From contig OW051468.1 of the NCBI GenBank assembly GCA_932521025.1, forward strand, positions 434,064 to 498,063: 64,000 nucleotides of DNA, written 5' to 3'. Shown here piece after piece: positions 34,839-45,185 of the stretch. This stretch comes from Oscheius onirici (Eukaryota; Nematoda; Chromadorea; Rhabditida; Rhabditidae). How positions within the stretch are numbered: the first letter of the stretch is position 1; every line of letters begins with the position of its first letter. The notes under the pieces were generated by a model, which made no database searches, was not told where the DNA came from, and worked only from the letters and a program-made list of their open reading frames with translations. The translations under genes and the position numbers were made by a program.

Positions 34839-35137
34839 TCAATGATCACGGGGAAGTCTTGCAGTAGAAAGCCTGAATATCACAATGATGGAATCCGTGA
34901 ACGAAGCCCTTTTCCTGCAGCAGGCATTGGCCTGAGCCCAGGTAGCTTCAGTACCACAGAGATGGTCACAGTCGGGACCAGGCCAGTCGAAGTTCTTGTC
35001 GGCCGAGGACAAAGAGACTGGAAGGTATGGGTATGGGGGAGATACAGAGGGACAGAGGGACAGAAAGTCAGAGAGTCAGAGAGACAGAACTTACCCTGGA
35101 TCAAGAAGAGGAGAGCAAAGAGGAAGAAGACTTTCAT
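34839..35137 (-). CDS. Small secreted cysteine-rich peptide with a frame break
   Basis: Exon 1 (35095-35137) encodes a signal peptide beginning MKVFFLFALLFLIQ. Exon 2 (upper end 35017) continues with a short acidic linker and a cysteine-containing segment (CDHLC, later ACCR). After ACCR the reading frame carrying the remaining glycine, histidine and cysteine residues is a different one, so the cysteine pattern is split over two frames around 34915-34925. The first frame ends at 34839, the second at 34846. AATAAA follows the stop immediately (34832-34838 on the opposite strand), supporting a real 3' end. The cysteine spacing resembles small secreted defence-type peptides of nematodes; function is unproven. 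The break may be an assembly indel or a true loss. Confidence 0.5.
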
Positions 35138-35336
35138 CGAAGACTTTAAGACACTATACGCCAGACAAGAATGAGACATCTGAACAAGAATCAGAGTATT
35201 TACAGCCCCTGATCCAATGGTATTCCGCTTGATAATTTGGTGTGTCTGCTCGAAAAAAAAAGTCTCTATGAACCACTGCCGAACGGTATCTTCCCTCTTT
35301 CCGCCTTATCTTCTGGTAGGAAGTCAGAATGTCGGT

Positions 35337-35552
35337 TTACTTACCCAATTTGGAGGTATTCAAATGCTTTCGACCATGTAGAGGTTGAAAGAAATTTTGA
35401 AAGTCTTCCTTCTAGGAAGTCAACAAGACATTGGATTAGTCTAGACAAGTCTACTCTGATAGTCTGAAGAATCGTCAGTCGATGCTTCTGCTACTCTTCC
35501 TGCTCTACAGCTGCGTCAATCTGCTCTCGACTACTGCCAGTAGGTCTACCAG
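35337..35552 (+). promoter_or_regulatory. Duplicated promoter/leader region (intact gene copy)
   Basis: It is highly similar to 15725-15960 through upstream DNA, leader, signal exon and first donor site. The identical stretch CTCTGATAGTCTGAAGAATC just before the ATG and the conserved ACCCAA-TTT-GAGGTATTC block are candidate regulatory elements. Confidence 0.5.
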
Positions 35553-36632
35553 TCCGTCTTCTGTCTCTCTCCGTCAATGACTCCTTTTTCAGAGAGAGGC
35601 AAGATTGTCAAGAAGACCAGAAGACGAGGAAAACAGCATGGAAACTTGAACAAGCCCAAAGGAGGTACCGGAATCCATGCTCCGTCCATGCCATCGGGAG
35701 TCAAACAAGCCGCTGGAGGAGCAAGAACAGGCTACAAGGGAGCGAAGAAAGGAGCCAAAGTGACGAGAAAAGGCTGCGGTGGAGGTCAAAAAGGTCTTCG
35801 AGCCGGGATTCAAGCTGTGAAAGAGGCAAAACGTGCCAGGAGCTGGGCTAAGATGAGAGAAAAGAAGACGGGAGTAGTGGACTGGAGCTGGAAGGAGAGG
35901 GAACCGACGGGGATTGAGGAAGATTGCGGAATTCTTCCTATTGAAGCGATGACGCTGCCACGAGTCGACATGTCCTTTGCTCGTCCCCAGCTGGCTCGTC
36001 GTTCTCGTCTCTTCAACGAGCGACTGAGAAAGGACTGGCGGTATCTCATTGTGAGTTTTAGACGAATTAAAGCGTGTGTCCGGTTTTGAAAAATCGCTGC
36101 GAGACCAATTGCACGGGCTCCGTCACGATTACAACGGGTCCCACCACGATCTCATCCCAAAATTGATATTTTCGCTCTTTCGACGTTTTACACTTGTTTT
36201 TACGTTTCCGAACCATGTTCAATCGATTCGGCATCGAATTTTATATCAGATACGCACATTCCGATAACAAAAATCTAGCAAAACTGGAAGGAAATGGCGG
36301 AAACAGTGTTGTTGTTCTTTCCTATTATTTCGTAAGCACAATAATTTTGATGTCGGAACAGACATAACTGGTGTAAAATTCGATGCCGAATCGATTAAAC
36401 ATGGTTTGGAAACGAAAAAACGAGTGCTAAGCGTCAAAAAATGAAAACTATGCAAGATCGTGACGGGACCAATGCCAATTGGTCCCGCAGCGGTTTTGGC
36501 ATTTTTGCATAGCCGAAGCCTTCCTTTAAATAATAGTGACAATTTCAGGACGACGAAGGTAACAAGAATTTCCAGCCCGGACGCTATGGGGCCACATTTC
36601 TGATGCCTGTCGGATGGCCGCCAACCAAATAA
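35482..36632 (+). CDS. Secreted basic Gly/Lys-rich protein
   Basis: Three phase-consistent exons (35482-35539, 35593-36050, 36549-36632) give about 199 residues. A clear signal peptide (MLLLLFLLYSCVNLLSTTA) is followed by a strongly basic segment with KKTRRRGKQHG and a Gly-Ala-Lys repeat-like stretch (GGARTGYKGAKKGAKVTRKG), with one cysteine. The C-terminal half is more globular and aromatic (GVVDWSWKEREPTG, RLRKDWRYLI, FQPGRYGATFLMPVGWPP). I do not recognise the family. A secreted, nucleic-acid- or matrix-binding or antimicrobial role would fit the charge but is inference. The second intron contains a foldback element. The first exon and its promoter are duplicated at 15.7-16.0 kb. Confidence 0.75.
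36090..36498. mobile_element. Foldback MITE in the intron of the secreted basic protein gene
   Basis: Inverted arms run from AAATCGCTGCGAGACCAATT and CGTCACGATTACAAC through GAACCATGTTCAATCGATTC to the mirror CGATGCCGAATCGATT and GATCGTGACGGGACC, ending CCGCAGCGGTTTTGGC. The GGTCCC-CACGAT ends and the internal AATCGATTC segment are shared with 23131-23307. Non-coding. Confidence 0.75.
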
Positions 36633-37144
36633 TGAGATTTATGAAAATGATAAACATTTTGGTCAGATCCCATTACTTATCAGGCCTTTGTATAGTGCCG
36701 CCCATCTCCTTGACCACTACCTCTTCATCTCAAATTTCAGCCCATTTCAAGAGCCAAGTCCTCGCGGTGTTCACATTACGAGAGCTCCCTGAGCCTACTA
36801 CATTTTCTCGCAAAAGTTCAACTGAATTACCAGCTGCTTCTTTGCTCGGCGAGATAATTGACAGCCGACGTGCAAAACAAGCACCACCTAGAACTCTTCC
36901 TCTTACGGCAGAACAATTAGTTTTTTTTGTGGGACTGAGATTATTACCCTCCCTCGTCCATCTTCAATCACAAATTCCATTGGATCAAGATAAATGACCG
37001 GAGTGCAAGACATAAACAGCAACATGTCTAGCCACGTGTCTCTGCCCTCAAAAATTAGTTTACCCAAAATCTTTTATGAGCTATATAGCTGTTTTCTCAG
37101 AGGCATGTTTGTGTTCTGTTTTTCTAGTGTTTCACCAGCAGGTG

Positions 37145-37178
37145 GAGAGAGAGAGAGAGAGAGTGAGAGAGAGAGAGC
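37145..37178. repeat. (GA)n tract
   Basis: About 34 bases of GA dinucleotide interrupted once by GTGA. Confidence 0.9.
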
Positions 37179-37610
37179 TTGTCAAATCCGCTTAGTGACT
37201 CTAGTCAGCTGGAACAGTCGATCTATCTCTGTCTCTCCCAAAAATTCTCTACTCCTTTTGTTCCCCTCCTGCCTTCAAGGAGCATTGAAACCCGAAGCGG
37301 GCTTTTGAATAAATTCACGGGAAAATGACGCCAGTTCGTGTACTCCAAGACACAAAGCATAAAAGACAGAGATTCCATTATACTGTTTGGTTGAAGAACG
37401 GAGGCAGGGGGATGCTAACACGTCGGAGCAGCTGCGACAGCACACACGCCACAAAAATTTTCACAGTGTTTAGACATCCAGTACACAATCTTTTTTATCC
37501 TTTAGTTTACATTTTTTGTGCAGAATTTGGATCAGATACGCTCACCAAAATATTTCTGTTGATCAAATTTCCCTCGGACATTTCTACTGTTTTCTTGGTA
37601 GCACGAATTT

Positions 37611-37682
37611 TCGCTCGTAGCCGTCTGGTTAAGTGTCTTGCCTATAAATCTTAAGGTCGAGGGTTCGGATCCTAACCAGTAA
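37611..37682 (+). pseudogene. tRNA-like relic
   Basis: A box TAGCCGTCTGG and B box GGTTCGGATCC at tRNA spacing, followed by a T-rich tail. The acceptor stem does not pair. Confidence 0.55.
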
Positions 37683-38293
37683 AACTATTTTTTTCTATTT
37701 TTTAACTGTCCAGGGGTTGCATTCCTGACCATTTTTTGTTGTAAAGACAGATCTCTGTCATAATCTGCCTCCTCTCTCCTGACCGCAAACTACATCGTTT
37801 GGCTGTTGTTTCATTTCAATAGCATGGTGTCTCTTCCTCCGTATTGTTGTACACATTCGTCTGGTCATGGGGGTTTCACAACTGTCTCTCTCTCACTCTT
37901 TCCCATGTCCCATCTGTTCACATGGCTAATGGCTGGAGAGTTTTTCTCATTCCCTCAGTCTCTCTGCTCCCTGTATCACCAACATCACCCCCTTCTCGTC
38001 TTCCAAAGAACTCACCCAACCAGATCTAATCTGCCCATTCAATCCCCAAAGATTTCGTCATCCTTCTGACTGAACTTTTTCGGTCCCTGACAAGGATAGT
38101 CTCTGGCCGCTGACGTACTATGTACTCTCTTCCCGTGTCTCACAATCGGCTCCCTCTTGTCTCCCGTCCGCCTCTTCGGCCCATTGTGTACAGCCTGAAA
38201 AAAGCTTTCCGTATTTTTTTGACATTTTCGAACAGAAAAATGGAAGCATTCCTTTTTCCCGTTTTCGGGTGGAAGATCTGATATTTCAGCCGT

Positions 38294-38349
38294 GTAATGT
38301 TCAGAAAAAATGTAGTTTTTGACCTGCTCTACAACTTTTCAGAACATTA
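38294..38349. repeat. Small foldback of the GTTCTACAAAGTTGTAG family
   Basis: TAATGTTCAGAAAAAATGTAG is mirrored by CTACAACTTTTCAGAACATTA around a 13-base loop. Same architecture as 41691-41800 and 46789-46899. Confidence 0.6.
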
Positions 38350-38470
38350 AAAGTCTCAAAAATCCTTCTTTCCCCCTATTTTTTGAGCTCTGAATCGTCC
38401 ATACTTGGCGTCGGCTCTCTCACGTTCCTCCCCCTTACATTACTTCAAAGTCCTCTTTGCTGGCTCTCAT

Positions 38471-38554
38471 GTCATTCTGGCCGAGTGGTCTAAGGCGCTG
38501 CGTTCAGGTCGCAGTCCTCTTCGGAGGGCGCAGGTTCGAATCCTGCGGATGACA
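38471..38554 (+). tRNA. tRNA-Leu (anticodon CAG)
   Basis: This is an intact 84-base class II tRNA. The acceptor stem GTCATTC pairs with GGATGAC (one G-T), the D arm contains GCCGAGTGG (A box), the anticodon stem CTGCG/CGCAG encloses loop TTCAGGT with anticodon CAG, the long variable arm TCCTCTTCGGAGGG forms a hairpin, and the T arm GCAGG-TTCGAAT-CCTGC holds the B box. No intron; the discriminator base is A; a T-run follows downstream as terminator. Confidence 0.95.
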
Positions 38555-38663
38555 AAACGTTTTGTCCTTTTTTGTTTTCTATTTTATGTCACGAAATCCT
38601 GGGAATTCATGCACGGACAGAGAAGCGCAGAGAAAAAATATTGTAGTTTCCTCACTTTTTCGG

Positions 38664-38735
38664 CCATGAATGGCGCAGTGGCAAGTGGCGCAACTTCAAA
38701 TCCCCGGAATCAGAGTTCGAATCCCTCAATAGAAT
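38664..38735 (+). pseudogene. tRNA-like relic, 110 bases after tRNA-Leu
   Basis: A box TGGCGCAGTGG and B box AGTTCGAATCC are present. There is no paired acceptor stem and no clear anticodon stem. Confidence 0.5.
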
Positions 38736-39341
38736 CTTTTGCCTGCCAACTTTTCGCTAAATTTTCCTTTTGGATCAATTTTCTGAACCCTAGCCTCGTG
38801 AATCAAACTCCCTGACCACCTGCTCTCTTTTTTCTTTGATTTCTTCCCTCTCTTGACCATCAATCTCTCTTCTCACGAGAAATCAGCTGCCAGGTTCGAA
38901 GATCAACACAGCCTCAATTAATGTCCATTCTTGCTTGCAAGGTAGGAAAAAAGTGTTTTTCCACCCTGCCTAAGCTGTGTAATATTGGAACAGGAGAGGC
39001 GGTAAACAGCTGATAAAAGTGACAAGAATGAAGAGTCCTGAAAAATTTTCAGGTGCTTTTAGTACAGTCACCATTTTGAACCGGAAAGAGTCAGGGAAAA
39101 ATTTAGGGCGTGGAAGCTTTACAGTCCTTTAAACGGTCTGCCCTTTCCCAAAATTTTGATCATTCATTCGATATTTTTTGTCTCCTCGAACGGTCTTTAT
39201 CAGCTTCTCTCCTTGATTGACCATTATCTGTCTCCTACCGAATTCCTCTCTGTAAAATCAATTTTTGGCGCCGCCGGGTCTCTCTATTTTTTATGAGCAA
39301 AACATCTGCTGTTTCTGCATAAATGGTCAGATGACTCACTC

Positions 39342-39495
<154 letters not shown>

Positions 39496-40446
39496 ACCCG
39501 CATTCTGGGACACTTTCCAAGTTTCTGACCCACGTGGTCACTCCAAGCTCCTCCCCCATGCCCGGCTCGTGCCGGGTCACAGGACATTCTCTATCCCACA
39601 TACTCGCTTTCTCAGTCCTCCTCTCTCTTTCCCACTTTTCCCCACAATCAAAAATCTGTACTGCGGAATGTTTGAAGCGCTCTCTCTCAGCCTCTGACAG
39701 CGATATTAATGAGCGTGCTTCCCAGGCTCACTGAGGACAGTTGTCGCATGTTAGTTTGCCCTTTGCTTTAGCCCTTTTGCCTGCCAAAAGTCACTTTATT
39801 TCTCTATCCAACTTCCAATCTCAAAAGAGCCGTCAACACGTCAAAAATCTGGCCAAACAAGGGGCTTAAAAAGAGTGGAATGTGTTCCCCCGTCCCATTT
39901 AAATGGGCCCCAGAATTGTGTCTGCTGCCAGTCAACAAAACGAGGAACCGAGCTTTTTTTGTTGACTTCGGGGTGGTCCTTGGAGTTCATTTTCTGTCTC
40001 AAACAAGGCAAATTATCAATATTTTCGTATGGCTGCCAGCTCGATGATCGCTTTTGCCTTGTCAGTGTCTCGCTCTGTTTTTGTGAGCGGAATTGAATTA
40101 AAAATGGAAAGAAGGGCACGTGGCTTGGGGAGAAATTAGATTTGGAAAGTTGGGGAGAGTCAAATGTTTCCCCTCTACTAGATCTCCTGATCATCCGCTC
40201 CTTCTCGCATCTGTTTATGGCTCTATGAATAGATCTCAGCCCATGTTTACATCCTCTCCTTCATCGGCCTTGAAGCTAAATGAAAATGCGTCACCTTCAA
40301 TTTTGGAATCATCCCCGGAACTTGAGAGAGTCTCTAGAAAAGCCCATATCATCTTGTTTTCCGTCCTCTGGGAAAAAGTATTTCGGTCGAAGACTTCAGT
40401 TTTATGGACCGTTTTTTGCTAACATATAAAAAAGAAAACAGTTTTA

Positions 40447-40517
40447 GTTATCATGGAATCGAACCCGGGACTCTGCGATTATTAGTCCGATGCTTTAGCT
40501 ACTGCGCTATCCGGGAA
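40447..40517 (-). pseudogene. tRNA-like relic (Lys/Ile-like)
   Basis: Minus-strand A box TAGCGCAGTAG and B box GGTTCGATTCC; the anticodon loop CTAATAA would read AAT. One anticodon-stem mismatch and no acceptor pairing. Confidence 0.6.
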
Positions 40518-41690
40518 AAAGTTTTGCTCATCTTTCCTCGGAGTGATATTTGCGATGCCAGTTTTCTTCTTTGTTCTTGTTCTGTTTTGACTCTTTGCCT
40601 CCAATCTCGACACTCAATTTCCGGGCCAACGAAAAAAACAAATTTGTCACCCTCTCATCTTCTGGGAATCCTGGGGGCCCACTCTCCATGTGGCAGACTG
40701 ACACATCTGTTGTCGAACCAGTGTCTCTCTCTCTTTTCCTCGGTCGCGATGGGTGATTACACCTCTGGTTTTCTTCCTTGTACTCTCTCATTGGATTTCT
40801 TACAGTCAGTAGTTCAGTCCCTAGAATTTCTATCCCTCAAGATCTCCCCCTAATCCTCATTTCCCGTCGCTCAAATTTGGACCATTCAGTTCAAAAACAA
40901 CCCTCTATGTTCCCTAGTTGTTTTCTGCTTCTCCCCTTACCCGATTCCCGTCGTAAATTATGTTCTTCCTCTCTTTCTCCGTCTCGTAACGTGTCTGTTG
41001 TTCTTTGTTCGTCACAACAGTTAATCCGATCGAAGGTTTATATGATCGTGTGCGGAACTCTGGCGACAATACTTTAAAATTCACATCGTTAAACCGTTTT
41101 CGAAACTGTCACACACGTCGCTGTACTGATTTTAGGGTAGACTGGTCTTTTGAACAGGGACAGGGACAGTACACTAACTCTGTTTACCAGTGAAATCCCC
41201 CCAAATCGGACCTTCAAAAGGTCAAAAGTTACCTGTAAACAATTTTCTCCAGGTGCAATTCCCGCTCAAAATATCTCTTCTCAAACTTGAGAATAGTCTC
41301 CTGTTTGCCCCCTCAAAATCAACTTGTTTTTAATCGACTCGACCACACGTGGTGCCAAAAAGTTTCTCTCTTCTTCCCCATCAGAACACTCTCGCCGGGC
41401 TTTAGAACAAAAGCCTGGAAGTGCCGAGAAAAGGTGGTCTTCGATCAGAAGGCCATCGATCGAAGCCGAGGCGGGCTGTTTTCCCCCTTTTGGTCTCTCT
41501 CTCCGTTTATAGAAAAGATTCTAAACACTCATCTCGCATTTCCTGGTTCAGCAGCCTTCAGTACATTTTGCTTTAGTTCTTTGCTCATGTTTTTCTTCCT
41601 CCTCCAGTATCTATCTCAATGGGAACAGCTGTTTGTTTTGTCATAGTGCCGGGACCTTCCTGGACCTATTGGATCCCATTTACTCTCGCA

Positions 41691-41800
41691 TTTTCTTATT
41701 TTCAAGCTTTGTGATGTTCTGACGACTTGTAGCTTTTGAGCTGGGCTACAACTTTGTAAAACATCAAAAATTCAAGAAACCGCTTCTTCAGCTTGAAAAT
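41691..41800. repeat. Small foldback of the GTTCTACAAAGTTGTAG family
   Basis: GTGATGTTCTGACGACTTGTAGC is mirrored in part by GGCTACAACTTTGTAAAACATC, with outer arms TTTTCAAGC/GCTTGAAAA. Confidence 0.6.
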
Positions 41801-41896
41801 AGCATGTCTCGAAAACTTATTAGATATTCTAATTCGGTAAAATTAAATTTCAACTGTACTGGCGCCTGTACTAAAAACTTGAGCTGCCAAACTTTT

Positions 41897-41968
41897 GTCG
41901 GAATAGTCCAGTGGTCTAAGGTACTGTCCTCAGTCAAAAGGTCTTGGGTTCGAGTCCTCACCTAGAAT
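41897..41968 (+). pseudogene. tRNA-like relic
   Basis: A box TAGTCCAGTGG and B box GGTTCGAGTCC; a T-run follows directly. The acceptor halves do not pair. Confidence 0.55.
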
Positions 41969-43399
41969 TTTTTTTGTCAACTCTTCTCTTGACCGATCAG
42001 AACAATCTGATCACTGACCACCAAACAGCCATTTGTTCAGAAGTTGCCCCGAGGCCGGCAGGTCGTAAAGCCCAGGCTACACATGTGTTTGTATGTGGTT
42101 CGGCTGCCCTAAAGACCACAAAGAGACAAAGACCACTTTCTCTACCATCTGTTCTGATAGTTCTAGCAGCAAAACAGAAATCTAATAGTAATGCTCTGAC
42201 AAGCAGGAACAGAATGGCCTGATTTTCTTGACACTCGTCATAGACGCGGCTGTTGGATTTCTCGCGCTGACTTTTGCCACAAAAGTGTACTAGAGTCGGG
42301 ATTTTTTCAGAGTTCAGTTCCAGACTCTGACTCTCTCTCTCAGTCTCCGCCCTATTCCTTCCAGTGACTCTTACTCTCACCCTCCAATATGGTCTCGGTC
42401 AATATTTGTCCAAATTCCTAAAGCCCAATTCAGAGTTCCTTTCCCACAAACTTACTCCGGCACCAGAAAACAGTCGGTGGAACAAGGAAGACCCAAATTG
42501 ATTGGAAATGTTGTCCTTTCGCCGTACCTTGTGGTTCAAAGTCCGCCCCAGATCAAGCTTTACAACGAGCTGTTTTGAGCCGGTCACGAGATCCCTTCTT
42601 TCGGGAGGCAGTGTCAGGAAGTGTATCAGAGATCCTGATGACCGGTCAGGTCTCCCTCCAGTCAGAGAGACGAGTTTTTGCCTTTCAAAAGTTAAGCCGG
42701 GTTATGGAGCACGCGCGCCCTCTTCCATGTATAGTCTGAACACTACTGATGTTTGCGAAAAGAACGACAAACATGTTAACTTTTTAAAATTACCGTAATC
42801 TTATTTTTTGACTGATTTTCGCCCTTGAAAATCTGGTGAGTTTGGCTTGATTGCTGGCCCGAGTAATACCGAACTTTGAACTAGTAGCCATAAATTCAGA
42901 CGACTGTATTTCCTCCTCTCTCCCGCGCCAAAAATTTGAATTATGATCTTGGACTGACGACTAGGATGACATCAGCGATCCCCAAGGGGATTGACAGTCA
43001 TAGATATGACGCCATTTCTCATTTCGTGCACGCTTTTTCTGCAACAGCTGATTCAGAAAGCTCAGTGCTGCGGAAAATAATCTCTCGACTCGTTTCTTAT
43101 TCACTGGGAGGTCGGCTGGGGCAACCAGCGCCCTGCTCTTCTGGCCCTTTTTTTCGATTTTTATGAGAGACAGAAACACCCCCTCCTCTGACCAATTTTT
43201 ACGCTTTCCTTGATCGTTCAACACAGTGCCCCCTCATCTTCACCGTGTCTTCATTACTGCACAGTTCCGGTTCAGGCGCTGTTTCCGACGCCTCCCATTC
43301 CCCCCAAAACGACCACAATTGGTCTCTGTTTCTCTTTCTCTTCTTTTTCTTTGACCTTTTCTTAAATTTATTCAATTTTTCAGTGAATGACATACAATA

Positions 43400-45089
43400 A
43401 TGACTACTGAACCACTGCACGTAATTGCCGGAACATCGGATGCCGACAACAACGATCACATCTGTTTTCAATACAGCTGGCCGCTGAAGGTTACACAAAG
43501 GTGAGGAGATTTTTCTTCAGTTTTGGAAGGGTCACAGATTGAGAGAGAACTAGGGGCAAGAACTAGAGACAGGTGTTCCAGATGGACAGTAAGAAAGTCG
43601 GGGAAAAGGACAGTCACAGCTGGATACTGGTCGAGAGTATACAGCTAGCTGACGCATACTTGGGGGACGTTTCTTTCGAAATTTCTTCGAACAAATCTTG
43701 GCGTCATTTTTGTCAGAGGTCGGTATAGACCTAAGGAAGCTCCAGCAAAAATGATTCTTTAGGGGTATAGTGACCTCAGAGTCTAAGGGTCAGACATGTT
43801 TAGTCAAAAATCTCCAGTTCAGACACTCTGTCTCTCAGACTCTCTGTTCTCTTGACCACTCTCCTACAGAAAAAAACCTTATCTGGTATGGGTTTCCCCA
43901 AAAGATTAAGCGACGTTCTCTATCACCTTTCGGCGAACTGTTGTCAACAGGATTTTATGATCTTTTCACTTTTTGGGAAGAGAGGGGTTTTTGCTCCAAG
44001 TTCCCCTTCGGCGTAAGAGGCCGGGATAAGAAGGGGGATAAGTCGACAGGATTGTGTAGTCAAGTAGATTTTCTGGAGTGGGAGATATTTCGGGAAAGAG
44101 TCTCTTTGGAAGGGGCTCTGGAACTAGACTCTGGACAATTCTACTGTTGACCCTCAACTCCCTGACTCTAGTCTAAATCTCTCTCTTTGCAGGAAGATTC
44201 TGTTTTGATCAAAAGTTTGCCCATGTGACCTGCTTGGACGCAGAAAAGATCACTACGTCACAAAGTTGTGGACGGTGCAGAGGAGACTTCTGATTCGTGT
44301 CCCGAGAAAAGAACCTTTTGATCGCCTGTACATAGAATGGAACGGGTCTTTGCGCAGGATCAGGGAACTTTGCCGAACTGGGTTATTAACTTTGATTGAG
44401 AGAGTCTGCAGTGGATTGGGACTGAACTTTAGGAGTCAAGGAGGAGAGGGATCTAGAGATTCACTCCCTGTCCCTGTCCAAAACCAAAAAATCCAGTAAA
44501 AAACCGGTTCCCCACCGTATTTAGAGTTCTGTTTTTGACTTTTGACAGGTCTAACCTCTAGTAAACATGCGATTTTAGGGACTCTCTAATACGAGAAATA
44601 TTTCAGGTTGCTCGAAAATGCCGAAGCCGCCGTCCTGAACGTTTCTCCTCCCTTTACTACCTCCTACAACGGAGTTCAGTTCACATGGGCCTTGAGGCTG
44701 GCTGACGAATGCGTTGTGGCCACTTCTAATGGTAAAGCGCTCTCAAAACTATAGGACATCTTTTTTTTTTAGCAAACGACGCTATTCCGTCCTCTCGACA
44801 AGTCTGCCTCCACCTCTACTTCAAAGACGGTCCCTGTTCTGATGTTAATGTTGAAGAAGTCAGGTAAAGACTCTCTTTCCAGAGAAATAGACTGATTCAG
44901 GGCCCATGTAATGGATCAGGCTAACAATGAACTGATTAGGGATCTGGTCCTGGATCCGAGAGAATTTACCAAAGGAAGTGGATGGCCTCTGAATGTTGGA
45001 AACGGAAGGCGAAGGGAATTCTTCTCTGAGCTGGTGCAGCGAAGGATTGACCAGCAGATTACTATTGTTGTGTATATTAAGTGAGTTAG

Positions 45090-45185
<96 letters not shown>

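Noticed and set aside
35577..36089. Start codon at 35577 for the basic protein
   Set aside because: The first exon with a signal peptide at 35482-35539 joins in phase, so the internal ATG lies within the intron.
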